Positions 1 to 8,218 of a stretch of 64,000 bases of DNA are shown here, piece by piece (the first letter of the stretch is position 1; the number at the start of each line of letters is the position of its first letter). Origin of the DNA: Prevotella sp. tc2-28 (lineage in GTDB: Bacteria; Bacteroidota; Bacteroidia; Bacteroidales; Bacteroidaceae). The notes below the pieces were generated by a model. The model saw only the letters and a list, made by a program, of their open reading frames with translations, was not told the origin of the DNA and did no database searches. The position numbers and the translations under genes are program-made. The stretch covers positions 1 to 64,000 of the forward strand of contig NZ_FNRE01000011.1 of the NCBI RefSeq assembly GCF_900107705.1. The letters run 5' to 3'.

Positions 1-278
1 GATGGCAGTACCAGCATTACGGATATTGCAGAAAACTACAAAGCCATGATATCATCCAAAGCATGTCAAGGAAAGGGAACTGCTTAGACAATGCTGTGGC
101 TGAGAATTTCTTTGGGATAATGAAGTCGGAACTGCTATATGCAGAAAACTTTGATTCCCCAGAAGAATTTATCAAGGCTTTAGAAGAATATATTGACTAT
201 TATAACAATAAAAGAATAAAAATCAAGTTAAATGGTATGAGTCCAGTACAATACAGAATGACTCAATTAAATACGTAA
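1..278 (+). CDS. IS3-family transposase OrfB, C-terminal fragment
   Basis: The reading frame is open from the window edge to TAA at 276-278, so this is the last 90 or so residues of an IS3-group DDE transposase. Visible hallmarks are WQYQHYGY near the start, then MSRKGNCLDNAVAENFFG. The Glu in the latter (AEN) is the third acidic residue of the DDE catalytic triad. The family's usual ending YNNKRIKIKLNGMSPVQYR follows. The protein cuts and joins DNA at the element ends. Only the C-terminal third is visible, so activity cannot be judged from the window. Confidence 0.9.
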   Translation, partial: WQYQHYGYCRKLQSHDIIQSMSRKGNCLDNAVAENFFGIMKSELLYAENFDSPEEFIKALEEYIDYYNNKRIKIKLNGMSPVQYRMTQLNT

Positions 279-313
279 ATGTTTAACCCGTCCAACTTCT
301 TGGGGTCACTTCA
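1..313 (+). mobile_element. IS3-family insertion sequence, right end only
   Basis: The first 313 bases hold the 3' part of an IS3-type element: the end of the transposase gene followed by a terminal repeat at 290-313 that ends GGGGTCACTTCA, so the element would begin TGAAGTGACCCC on the other strand. The left part lies outside the window, so it is unknown whether the element is intact. It stops about 90 bp before a tRNA-Leu gene. A near-copy of this terminal repeat recurs at about 39.32-39.34 kb. Confidence 0.8.
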
Positions 314-347
314 AAGGTACTTACGCTCGAAAAAATCAAAAAATAAA

Positions 348-379
348 TTTGGTTTTTTGCTCACTTATTCGTACCTTTG
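348..379 (+). promoter_or_regulatory. Bacteroidetes promoter for tRNA-Leu
   Basis: TTTG at 348-351, a 20-base spacer and TACCTTTG at 372-379 match the Bacteroidetes sigma-70 consensus exactly. The tRNA starts about 26 bases downstream of the second box. Confidence 0.8.
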
Positions 380-405
380 CACCCGCATTGTGCAAAGTCT
401 ACGTT

Positions 406-489
406 GCCGCGATGGTGGAATGGTAGACACGAGGGACTTAAAATCCCTTGGCTATTGCAGCTGTGCGGGTTCGAGTCCCGCTCGCGGCA
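406..489 (+). tRNA. tRNA-Leu (anticodon TAA)
   Basis: An 84-base class II tRNA. The acceptor arms GCCGCGA and TCGCGGC pair at 406-412 and 482-488, with discriminator A at 489. The anticodon loop CTTAAAA gives anticodon TAA. A variable arm and the T-loop GGTTCGAGTCC are present. CCA is not encoded. It has its own upstream promoter and a downstream terminator, so it is probably a single-gene transcript. No integrase gene is seen beside it, although an IS end lies 92 bp upstream. Confidence 0.95.
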
Positions 490-493
490 CGTT

Positions 494-535
494 AAGAAAA
501 AAGGATTTGCTTTCGTGGCAAGTCCTTTTTCTTTG
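494..535 (+). terminator. Rho-independent terminator after tRNA-Leu
   Basis: AAAGGATTTGC pairs with GCAAGTCCTTT (one G-T pair) around a 7-base loop, followed by a T-rich run. It lies 5 bases past the tRNA. Confidence 0.75.
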
Positions 536-562
536 TCTTGAACAGGTTGTCATTCTCCTCTG

Positions 563-704
563 TGTTGCAGTGTTGCAGTGTTGCAGTTCCAAAATAAGTT
601 ATATGAAAGTCAAAAATTAACTCTATATTTATATATAAATATAGAAGTATTTTTAGGGTATGGGAATAGCCTTGAGAGAACTGCAACACTGCAACACTGC
701 AACA
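563..704. repeat. Long palindrome with triple TGTTGCAG arms
   Basis: Three perfect tandem octamers TGTTGCAG plus TTC (563-589) face their exact reverse complement, GAA plus three CTGCAACA (678-704): a perfect 27-bp inverted repeat. In the exact centre is a second perfect 22-bp palindrome (623-644), and both share the symmetry point 633.5. The flanks between them are only loosely symmetrical. Because of this symmetry the short frames on both strands give look-alike peptides (MLQF...ATLQHCN), which I take as a by-product of the repeat and not as genes. I do not recognise the element class. Confidence 0.8.
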
Positions 705-961
705 GCGAGAGCAAAATGAAAAAAATCTGGCAAGTATTCGTGAACCGCAATGAAAGATTCTTACCTTTGTAGTGTCAAATTGAAATAGCGGACAGGCGGT
801 CTTTAAGGGTGAAAATTGCGAGGATTAAATCTAGAAATTGCGCGCATTAATGGTAGCAATAGTTTTCCTTAACAGCACCTTCTGAAAGCGAAACAAGGCG
901 ACAACGAGAGTGTTAATAAGATTATTAAGTATGTTTAGCCTATAATCTCGGAAATTTTGTT
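705..961. other. Gene-free interval with lone promoter box and spaced direct repeat
   Basis: No credible gene is visible. A TACCTTTG box lies at 762-769, with TTCG (one mismatch to TTTG) 21 bases upstream, but no open frame of note follows it, so a short untranslated RNA or a promoter left over from a lost gene is possible. AAATTGCGnnnATTAA occurs at 813-828 and again at 835-850, a 22-bp period equal to about two helical turns, as expected for a protein-binding site or iteron. Confidence 0.4.
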
Positions 962-969
962 TATATTTG
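962..969 (+). promoter_or_regulatory. -7 promoter box of the dehydrogenase gene
   Basis: TATATTTG at 962-969 fits TAnnTTTG; only a weak -33 match (TTTAG near 934) precedes it. It rules out TTG at 967 as a start codon and supports ATG 988 or 994. Confidence 0.55.
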
Positions 970-993
970 CAACGGAAACTAATAAGAATGAAT

Positions 994-1950
994 ATGAAGA
1001 TAGTGATATTGGACGGGTTTACAGCTAACCCTGGCGACCTTTCATGGGAGCGGCTGGCAGCATTGGGCGAGCTGACGGTTTATGAACGGACAACGGCACA
1101 GCAGACCGTGGAAAGAGCTGCAGAGGCTGAGATTGTGCTGACAAACAAGGTATTGTTGAGGCGACAGGAAATAGAACAATTGCCCAAGTTGCGCTATATC
1201 GGGGTGTTGGCAACGGGATATAACGTGGTGGACATTGACGCCGCCTGCGAGTGTGGCATTGTGGTGACCAACGTGCCAGCCTACAGTACGGAGAGCGTGG
1301 CGCAGATGGTGTTTGCCCACCTGCTGACCGTTACCAACCGCACGGAGCACTATGCACGGCAGAACCGCGAGGGACGCTGGACGTCGAGTCCTGACTTCAG
1401 CTATTGGGACACACGGCTGACGGAGCTGGCAGGCAAGACATTCGGCATTGTGGGTCTGGGGAATATCGGCAGCCGTGTGGCTGCTATCGCCAACGCCTTT
1501 GGCATGAAGGTGATGGCCTATACCAGCAAGGAGGCCAGCCTGTTGCCACGCTATATCCACAAAGGCACGATGGCAGAAGTGCTGGAGCAGAGCGATGTGG
1601 TGAGCCTGCATTGTCCGCTGACTGACAACACCCACCACCTGATTTGTCGCGATACGCTGAAGCTGATGAAACCCACGGCCATCCTGATCAATACGGGGCG
1701 CGGTCCGCTGGTTTGCGAGGAAGATGTGGCTGAGGCTTTGAACACAGGCAGTCTCTATGCTTATTGCGCCGATGTGCTCAGCAAGGAGCCTGCCGAGGTG
1801 TCGAACCCCTTGCTGAAATGTCCTGCGGCCTACATCACTCCGCATATCGCGTGGGCTACTGAGGAAGCTCGCAGACGACTGGTCGATGTGGCTGTCGGCA
1901 ATGTCTGCGCCTTCGTTGGCGGGATGCCTCAGAATGTAATTTCGGCTTAA
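994..1950 (+). CDS. D-2-hydroxyacid dehydrogenase
   Basis: A 318-residue NAD-dependent reductase of the D-isomer-specific 2-hydroxyacid dehydrogenase family (glycerate/lactate/phosphoglycerate type), acting on small 2-keto or 2-hydroxy acids in the cytoplasm. The Rossmann glycine motif GLGNIG lies near residue 154. The catalytic trio is visible as Arg 236 (NTGRGPL), Glu 265 (SKEP) and His 284 (TPHIAWA). Length is normal for the family. ATG at 994 (MKIVILDG) is preferred because family members begin this way; ATG at 988 is possible. A hydroxypyruvate/glycerate dehydrogenase role is the usual annotation in Bacteroidales, but the exact substrate cannot be read from the sequence. Confidence 0.88.
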   Translation: MKIVILDGFTANPGDLSWERLAALGELTVYERTTAQQTVERAAEAEIVLTNKVLLRRQEIEQLPKLRYIGVLATGYNVVDIDAACECGIVVTNVPAYSTESVAQMVFAHLLTVTNRTEHYARQNREGRWTSSPDFSYWDTRLTELAGKTFGIVGLGNIGSRVAAIANAFGMKVMAYTSKEASLLPRYIHKGTMAEVLEQSDVVSLHCPLTDNTHHLICRDTLKLMKPTAILINTGRGPLVCEEDVAEALNTGSLYAYCADVLSKEPAEVSNPLLKCPAAYITPHIAWATEEARRRLVDVAVGNVCAFVGGMPQNVISA

Positions 1951-1953
1951 TTA

Positions 1954-1985
1954 TTTGGCAATTAGGAAAAGTAGTCGTATCTTTG
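1954..1985 (+). promoter_or_regulatory. Promoter of the thioredoxin-fold lipoprotein
   Basis: TTTG (1954-1957), a 20-base spacer and TATCTTTG (1978-1985) match the consensus exactly. The start codon is at 2004, and the promoter lies just past the dehydrogenase stop, so the lipoprotein-gltD-AsmA group probably has its own transcript. Confidence 0.8.
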
Positions 1986-2003
1986 CAAGATAATTGTGAG
2001 GAA

Positions 2004-3050
2004 ATGAGAATAAACGTTTATAGCTTCCGATATGTGGCTTTTCTGCTGGTGGCACTACTGCTGACCGCATGTGGCGCCGACAGTGGTAAGTTTAAGCTGG
2101 AAGGCCGTCTGCGCAACATGAACTTAGGCGAGTTCTGGGTGTATAGCACTGACGGAGCCTTATCCGGATTCGACACGATACCCGTGCGCAACGGCCGTTT
2201 CTCGTATGAGATAGAATTGCGCGAGCCTGCCACGCTGGTGGTGGTGTTCCCCAACTATTCAGAGCAGCCCGTGTTTGCAGAGCCAGGTGAGAAGGTACAC
2301 ATCAAGGGTGACGCCACTCACCTGAAGGAACTTATCATTGAGGGTACTGACGACAACGAACAAATGACTGAGTTGCGAATGGAACTGAACCAGACCACTC
2401 CGCCGGATGTCCCCAAGGTGGTGGGCGAGTTTATCCGTAGCCACTTGGAATCGCCCGCCAGCATCTATCTGCTGCAACGCTACTTTGTGATGTCGCAGAC
2501 ACCTGACTACCAGGAGGCCAGCAAATTGACCAAGCTGCTAATCAAGGAACAACCAGAGAGCGGACAACTGATACTGTTGGAAAAGAACCTGAAGGCATTG
2601 CAGGGGGGAGCGCTGAAAAGCAAACTGCCTGCGTTTACGGCAACTGACGTGAAAGGGCGCAAGGTGACGGAGAAAGACCTGAAGGGTAAGGTGAATGTGG
2701 TGTCCGTTTGGGCATCGTGGAGCTATAACAGCACAGACATGCAACGACGACTGGTAAATCTGAAGAAGAAATATGGCGACAAACTGGGCGTGGTGAGTAT
2801 CTGTGTGGATGGAGGACCAAAAGACTGCAAACAGCGTGTGGAGCGCGACTCGGTGAAGTGGTCCACCATCTGCGACGGACGCATGTGGAACACACCGCTG
2901 CTGGCTAAGTTCGGACTGGCTGATGTGCCCGCCAACCTGATTGCTGACGAGAAAGGCACCATCGTGGAGCGAAACCTGCAGCCCCAGAAGATGGAGGAAC
3001 AGATTGACCAACTGATGATGAAGTATAAGGTGAACAGCCTGTTGAAATAG
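2004..3050 (+). CDS. Thioredoxin-fold lipoprotein, active-site cysteines replaced
   Basis: A 348-residue predicted lipoprotein. The signal peptide ends in lipobox LTAC, giving lipidated Cys 23. Next come a DUF4369-like beta domain (about 30-120), a helical segment, and a C-terminal AhpC/TSA-TlpA-like thioredoxin fold (about 205-345). In this family the active site reads WCxxC. Here it reads WASWSYNSTDM, with Ser 240 and Ser 243 where both cysteines should be. By family logic it cannot perform thiol-disulfide exchange through this site, so a binding or structural role is inferred. Other Cys residues occur later (SICVDGGPKDC, TICDG) but not in a CxxC pattern. ATG 2004 was chosen as the first start that gives a clean signal peptide. 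Confidence 0.85.
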   Translation: MRINVYSFRYVAFLLVALLLTACGADSGKFKLEGRLRNMNLGEFWVYSTDGALSGFDTIPVRNGRFSYEIELREPATLVVVFPNYSEQPVFAEPGEKVHIKGDATHLKELIIEGTDDNEQMTELRMELNQTTPPDVPKVVGEFIRSHLESPASIYLLQRYFVMSQTPDYQEASKLTKLLIKEQPESGQLILLEKNLKALQGGALKSKLPAFTATDVKGRKVTEKDLKGKVNVVSVWASWSYNSTDMQRRLVNLKKKYGDKLGVVSICVDGGPKDCKQRVERDSVKWSTICDGRMWNTPLLAKFGLADVPANLIADEKGTIVERNLQPQKMEEQIDQLMMKYKVNSLLK

Positions 3051-3078
3051 TAAACAAACAAAAACTAAGATACTACCG

Positions 3079-4467
3079 ATGAATCAGAATGAACGCAAGG
3101 CTTTCCAGGAAGTCAACGAGAGTTATACCATGGCTGAGGCCATAGCCGAGGCACAGCGATGCCTGCATTGCAAGGTGCCCCAGTGTAAGAAGGGATGTCC
3201 TATCAGCAATGATATCCCCGACTGGGTGCATGAGCTGTCAAAGGGCAACATGGGCAACGCCATCAGCATCATCCGCACCAAGAGCAACCTGCCTGCAGTC
3301 TGCGGACGCGTCTGTGCCCATGAGAAACAATGCGAGGGAAACTGCGTGCTGGGCAAGAAAGGTCAACCGCTGAACATCGGAAAACTGGAGCGATTCGTGG
3401 CAGACTTCGACTCGGAGAATGCGCTCACCCATGAGAATATCGTGGAGAAGACACGCGGTAAGGTGGCTGTCATCGGTGCCGGTCCTTCAGGTATCACGGT
3501 GGCTGGCGACCTGTCACGCATGGGCTTTGCCGTTGAGATTTTCGAGATGGAGGCTCAATGTGGCGGTGTGCTTCGCTATGGCATTCCGGAATACCGCCTG
3601 CCCAAGGAGGTCGTAGCCCGTGAGATCCGATATATTGAGAAAATGGGTGTTGTCATTCATCGCAAGACACATGTGGGTGTGGAGATTACCGTCGACACCC
3701 TCTTTGCCCAAGGCTTTGATGCCGTCTTTATCGGTACAGGACTGAGTAAGCCGAAGTCGTTGGAGATACCCATCTGGCAGAACGGACGCTGCATCTCAGA
3801 AGGCGAGGGTGCCACCAAGTGTGCCGACCTGAAGCGCATCCGTCTGGCTACCCACTTCCTGCGACGGGTAGAACTGATCTCCGAAGGATTTATGAAACGC
3901 GACGAACTGCCTGTAGACAAAGGTGCCCGTGTATTTGTCATCGGTTGTGGCAATACGGCGATGGACGCCTCACGCACAGCTCTGCGCATAGGAGCCTCCG
4001 AGGTTGACATCATCTACCATAAGGGCATTGACAGTATGTCGGCTCTGCGTGCTGAGTATGATGACGCCGTGAAGGAAGGTGTCCGCTTCAACTGGTGGAG
4101 TTCCATCCAGGAGATTCATGTGGACGACAACCTGGACATCACGGAAATCGTGCTTGAAACCAAGGAAACTGACAAGGAACCCGTTCGCAGAACGTTGCCT
4201 GCCAACAATATCATCATGGCTATTGGTGCCACACCAGCCACGAAGATTGTGCGCACGACTTCTGGATTGGATAACGATGAACATAACTTCCTGATAACCC
4301 GTGAGGTACCTTACGGAATGACTACACGCAAGGGCGTCTTTGCCGGTGGTGATGTGGTAGGCCGTCAGGCTACGGTGGTGCATGCTATGCAGGATGCCAA
4401 ACTGGTGGCTGAGGGTATTGCCCAATATGTTGATGCTGTTAAACTAATTGCTGCCATAGAAGAATAA
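3079..4467 (+). CDS. gltD: NADPH-dependent glutamate synthase small subunit (or NfnB-like)
   Basis: A 462-residue flavoprotein. The N-terminal domain carries two 4Fe-4S cysteine sets: C28, C31, C36, C40 and C75, C79, C85, C89. The FAD site GAGPSG is at 133-138 and the NADPH site GCGNTA at 289-294. In glutamate synthase it passes electrons from NADPH to the large subunit. No large subunit gene lies nearby. The same fold serves as the large subunit of NADH-dependent ferredoxin:NADP oxidoreductase (NfnB), so either role is possible. Its TAA overlaps the ATG of the next gene (TAATG), so the two are probably translationally coupled. Confidence 0.85.
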   Translation: MNQNERKAFQEVNESYTMAEAIAEAQRCLHCKVPQCKKGCPISNDIPDWVHELSKGNMGNAISIIRTKSNLPAVCGRVCAHEKQCEGNCVLGKKGQPLNIGKLERFVADFDSENALTHENIVEKTRGKVAVIGAGPSGITVAGDLSRMGFAVEIFEMEAQCGGVLRYGIPEYRLPKEVVAREIRYIEKMGVVIHRKTHVGVEITVDTLFAQGFDAVFIGTGLSKPKSLEIPIWQNGRCISEGEGATKCADLKRIRLATHFLRRVELISEGFMKRDELPVDKGARVFVIGCGNTAMDASRTALRIGASEVDIIYHKGIDSMSALRAEYDDAVKEGVRFNWWSSIQEIHVDDNLDITEIVLETKETDKEPVRRTLPANNIIMAIGATPATKIVRTTSGLDNDEHNFLITREVPYGMTTRKGVFAGGDVVGRQATVVHAMQDAKLVAEGIAQYVDAVKLIAAIEE

Positions 4468-6587
4468 TGAAAAAAGTGCTGATTCGTCTGTTGAAGTGGG
4501 TGGGTGGAACATTGCTCGCCGTTGTGCTGCTGTTCGCAGCGGTGGTTTTTGCGTTGAATACAGATATGATGCAGAACCATTTGCTGCAGGAGGCTGTTGT
4601 CTTGTTGAAGGAAAAGTTGCAGACGGAGGTCAGCATTGAAAAGATTCATGTGAACTTCTTCAGTCAGGATGTCAGTCTGCTTGGTGTGGAAGTGGAAGAC
4701 CAGCAGCATCGCAAGATGTTGAAGTTGAATGAGTTGTCTGTTGACCTGGAAATCTGGCGATTGCTGGAGAATGTGGTCAGCGTGAACGACGTGAAGATAA
4801 AGGGCGTAGAGGCACGACTTTACAAACCGTCGCCCGACTCGGTAGCCAACTATCAGTTCGTGCTGGATGCCTTCAAATCGAAGAAAAAACATCGTGACAG
4901 TACGGCAAAGGATAGTGTGAAGAAACACCGGAAACTGCATGTCGACATCAGCAGGGTATGGCTGGAAAACATCAAGGTTATCTATAACAGCCAAGAGGCC
5001 GAACTGGGCTCCCTGTTTTATAAGAAAGGTGAAAATGGACGACAGGTGGCTGAGGTGAGAAACCTGAAGTCACTCTGGGTACAAAAGACCAAGAAGGGAC
5101 CTGTCGATAACCAATTGCGCATCACTGCACTGAACGTTTTGGACAAGAAAGACTATATGCAACTGAGCGTTGAAGGTCTTAACTGGATGACCAATAACAA
5201 CAAGCCACGTAAAAACTCCGGAAAGCCAAAGAGGGGATTCTTCGACGTAGGACACTTCAATGTGGATGCTAACATGAACATCCGTCTGGAACATCTGGCG
5301 AAAGACAGTATCGTGGCAGTCCTCACCAGTTGTCAAGCGAAAGACCCCATGTCGGGCATCGACATCACCAACCTGAAATTCAGGGTGGAGACAGACAAGA
5401 AGGTGGCACATATTAAGGATTTTTCCGTCAGTCTGCCTAACACCACACTGCGTTTTGACAATGCTACCATGCAGTTGCCCAGCAAGAAAGAAGGTCGTAG
5501 GTTGGCCTATCAGACCTCGCTCATCAAAGGCCAGACGCTGCTAAAGGATATCTCACGCGTCTTTGCACCCGTCCTGAAGAATTTCTCGGAACCTTTGCAG
5601 TTGCAGGTGGTCATGAGTGGCGACGATGAGGGTATGCAGTTCAGGGATGTCAGGGTTAACACGCTGAAGAAGGACCTGACTATCAAGGCAACGGGCTTCA
5701 TCCGTGGACTGAAGGATAAATACAAGTTGCAAGTACATTTCGATGTCCAGCAGATGGTGGCACAGCGTGGCTCTAAAGAGCGCATTATCAGTCAGTTCCC
5801 TGTGAAGAAGTTCATGATGAAGCAATTGCATAACTTGGGTCGCATCGGCTATACGGGCAGCTTCGATGTGCTGTGGAAACGTGAGCAGTTCGCTGGCTTG
5901 CTGACCACGCAGACAGGTAATATCAACTTCGACTTCTTCCTCGATGAGAATACGAAATATGTACAAGGAAACGTCCGTACCGATTCCTTTGAGCTAGGCA
6001 AGGCAATGGATGTCCCTGGGTTGAAGAAGGTGGCTTGCAAGGCCAGTTTCAAGTTTGACATTTCCAAACCGCGTACAGCCATTATGCGTCGCAAGGTGGG
6101 CGGAAAACTGCCGATGGGTGAGGTGAATGCCGAGGTGTATGAGGCCAAGTATAAACTCTTGCATGTGCGGAATACCGTTGCCACCCTCAAGAGTAATGGT
6201 GCCATTGCTGAAGGCAACGTGGCTGTAAGGGGTAAGTTCGTCGATATCCTCTGCTCGTTCTCGTTTACCAATACCAATGAGATGCAGAAGATGAAGATTA
6301 AGCCTGGCATCAAGTTCCATAAGGCTTCTGACGAGGCGAAGGCTGCAAAGGCAGAACGTAAGGAACAGAAGAAACTGGAGAAGGCTGCTCGCGACTCTGT
6401 CAAACAGGTAGAGAAAGCGGCACGGAAAGCGGAGAAGGCTGCTCGTAAGGCAGAAAAAGATGCTGAAAAGGCTGCTCGTAAGGCAGAAAAAGATGCTGAA
6501 AAGGCTGCTAGGAAAGCAGCCAAAAAAGCCGAGAAGGAAGCCAGAAAGGCAGCCAAGCAAGCGGCAAAGGAAAATGCTGACGACTAA
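4467..6587 (+). CDS. AsmA-like envelope protein with Lys/Ala-rich tail
   Basis: A 706-residue protein with one N-terminal membrane segment (about 10-32) followed by a beta-rich domain typical of AsmA/DUF748-like proteins (NTDMMQ, then a segment like EVSIEKIHVNFF). Family members span the periplasm and are linked to outer-membrane lipid or protein homeostasis. The last 75 or so residues are very rich in Ala, Lys and Glu in short AARKAEK units, likely a long charged helix or coiled coil, encoded by imperfect DNA repeats at about 6410-6560. It overlaps gltD by one base at the start. Its TAA overlaps the stop of convergent comM in CTAA. A specific function cannot be assigned. Confidence 0.75.
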   Translation: MKKVLIRLLKWVGGTLLAVVLLFAAVVFALNTDMMQNHLLQEAVVLLKEKLQTEVSIEKIHVNFFSQDVSLLGVEVEDQQHRKMLKLNELSVDLEIWRLLENVVSVNDVKIKGVEARLYKPSPDSVANYQFVLDAFKSKKKHRDSTAKDSVKKHRKLHVDISRVWLENIKVIYNSQEAELGSLFYKKGENGRQVAEVRNLKSLWVQKTKKGPVDNQLRITALNVLDKKDYMQLSVEGLNWMTNNNKPRKNSGKPKRGFFDVGHFNVDANMNIRLEHLAKDSIVAVLTSCQAKDPMSGIDITNLKFRVETDKKVAHIKDFSVSLPNTTLRFDNATMQLPSKKEGRRLAYQTSLIKGQTLLKDISRVFAPVLKNFSEPLQLQVVMSGDDEGMQFRDVRVNTLKKDLTIKATGFIRGLKDKYKLQVHFDVQQMVAQRGSKERIISQFPVKKFMMKQLHNLGRIGYTGSFDVLWKREQFAGLLTTQTGNINFDFFLDENTKYVQGNVRTDSFELGKAMDVPGLKKVACKASFKFDISKPRTAIMRRKVGGKLPMGEVNAEVYEAKYKLLHVRNTVATLKSNGAIAEGNVAVRGKFVDILCSFSFTNTNEMQKMKIKPGIKFHKASDEAKAAKAERKEQKKLEKAARDSVKQVEKAARKAEKAARKAEKDAEKAARKAEKDAEKAARKAAKKAEKEARKAAKQAAKENADD

Positions 6588-8131
6588 ATGCCTCTTTCTG
6601 CCCAATCGCCTCTATCAAGATTACGGTAGCCGATAGCTTCAGCAATATGCTGACTTTGTACTTTCTCAGAACTGTCAAGGTCTGCTATGGTACGGGCCAC
6701 CTTCAAGATGCGGCTATAAGCACGGGCTGAGAGTTTCAGACGCTCCATCGCCATACGTAGCATGTCGAGGCTTTCTGCGTCGGGTTCCGCAAATTCATGG
6801 AGCATCTTCTCACTCATCATCGCATTGCAATGGATGCCTTTGAATGGTTTGAAGCGCTCTTCTTGTATCTTCCGTGCAGCAATAACCCTTTCACGAACTT
6901 TCTCACTGGGTTCTCCTGGCTGCATCTGGCTGAGTTGAGCAAACGGCACGGCCTGTATCTCGCAGTGAATATCAATACGGTCGAGTAAGGGACCGGATAT
7001 TTTATTCATGTAATGTTGTATCTGACCTGGCGTGCACACGCAGTTGTGCGTAGGATCACCATAATACCCACAAGGACAAGGGTTCATGGAAGCAATAAGC
7101 ATGAACGAACACGGGTATTCCACATTATATTTGGCTCGGCTGATGGTAATTTTGCGGTCTTCCAGGGGTTGGCGCAAAACTTCCAGCACCGAGCGACTCA
7201 GCTCGGGCATCTCGTCGAGGAAGAGCACACCATTATGCGCCAGTGAAATCTCACCCGGTTGTGGGTTCGTACCACCTCCTACGAGTGCAACTTGCGAGAT
7301 GGTATGGTGGGGTGCTCGGAAGGGACGCTGACTGATGAGGCTTGTCTCACGGTCCAACTTGCCTGCCACGCTATGTATCTGCGTGGTTTCCAGACTTTCT
7401 GCCAACGATAAAGGTGGAAGAATAGAAGGCAGACGCTTGGCCAGCATTGATTTGCCGCTTCCGGGAGGACCTATCATGATAAGGTTATGTCCGCCTGCTG
7501 CAGCTACCTCCAGCGCACGTTTTACGCTTTCTTGTCCGCGAACGTCACTGAAGTCTAATTCGTAGTGATTCTGCTGTTCGTAAAACTCCTTACGGGTATC
7601 GATGAATGTAGGCTCTTGCGTCTTTGCACCATTAAAAAACTGTACGACGTCCATCAGTGTGTCCATTCCATACACCTCTAGTTGGTTGACAACAGCTGCT
7701 TCGCGGATATTCTGATTTGGTACGATGAGTCCTTTGTATTTCTCTGCACGGGCACGGATTGCAATGGGGAGTGCGCCACGGACAGGCTGGAGGCGTCCGT
7801 CCAGTCCCAGTTCACCTACCATCATATATTTGTCAAGCATTTCGCTCTCTACCTTGCCGTTGGCGGCAAGGATTCCGATAGCCAGTGGAAGGTCGTAACT
7901 ACTGCCTTCCTTCTTGATGTCTGCAGGCGACAGGTTAACGGTAATGTCCATTGTCGGCATCTTAAATCCGTTGTTTGTCAATGCCGCCCTGATGCGGTCG
8001 TAACTCTCCTTGACGGCAGTATCAGCCAGTCCTGTCAGGTGAAATTGTACGCCACGCGCCATGCTCACTTCTACTGTGACAGTGGTGACTTCCAGGCCGT
8101 TGACGGCAGCACAATAGGTCTTTACTAGCAT
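6584..8131 (-). CDS. comM: ComM/YifB-family Mg-chelatase-like AAA ATPase
   Basis: A 515-residue ATPase of the YifB/ComM family; ComM is a hexameric helicase for branch migration in natural transformation. An N-terminal Lon-like domain (about 1-165) precedes the AAA module, with Walker A GPPGSGKS at about 221-228 and Walker B-like LFLDEMPE. A zinc-type cysteine group (NPCPCGYYGDP...CVC) and the C-terminal Mg-chelatase domain follow. ATG 8131 (MLVKTYCAAVNG) is the conserved family start; the frame extends upstream but crosses the promoter box. With comEC 2 kb away it hints at DNA uptake capacity, although the family is also common in non-competent bacteria. Confidence 0.92.
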   Translation of the reverse strand: MLVKTYCAAVNGLEVTTVTVEVSMARGVQFHLTGLADTAVKESYDRIRAALTNNGFKMPTMDITVNLSPADIKKEGSSYDLPLAIGILAANGKVESEMLDKYMMVGELGLDGRLQPVRGALPIAIRARAEKYKGLIVPNQNIREAAVVNQLEVYGMDTLMDVVQFFNGAKTQEPTFIDTRKEFYEQQNHYELDFSDVRGQESVKRALEVAAAGGHNLIMIGPPGSGKSMLAKRLPSILPPLSLAESLETTQIHSVAGKLDRETSLISQRPFRAPHHTISQVALVGGGTNPQPGEISLAHNGVLFLDEMPELSRSVLEVLRQPLEDRKITISRAKYNVEYPCSFMLIASMNPCPCGYYGDPTHNCVCTPGQIQHYMNKISGPLLDRIDIHCEIQAVPFAQLSQMQPGEPSEKVRERVIAARKIQEERFKPFKGIHCNAMMSEKMLHEFAEPDAESLDMLRMAMERLKLSARAYSRILKVARTIADLDSSEKVQSQHIAEAIGYRNLDRGDWAERGI

Positions 8132-8153
8132 ATTCTTTTGTTGTTTTTCTGTA

Positions 8154-8161
8154 CAAAGGTA
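8154..8161 (-). promoter_or_regulatory. -7 box for comM
   Basis: TACCTTTG on the minus strand, 22 bases before the comM ATG. No clear -33 box is seen. Confidence 0.5.
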
Positions 8162-8218
8162 CAATATTTCCTTGAAAATGATTAACTTTGCAGCAATAAA
8201 TTATCAAACTACTGAACG

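Noticed and set aside
492..772. Two short look-alike peptides on opposite strands
   Set aside because: They arise from the palindrome's symmetry, and neither has a promoter or family match.
1042..1845. 267-residue open frame on the minus strand over the dehydrogenase
   Set aside because: Fully antisense to a well-supported gene, with no recognisable domain or promoter; a coding shadow.
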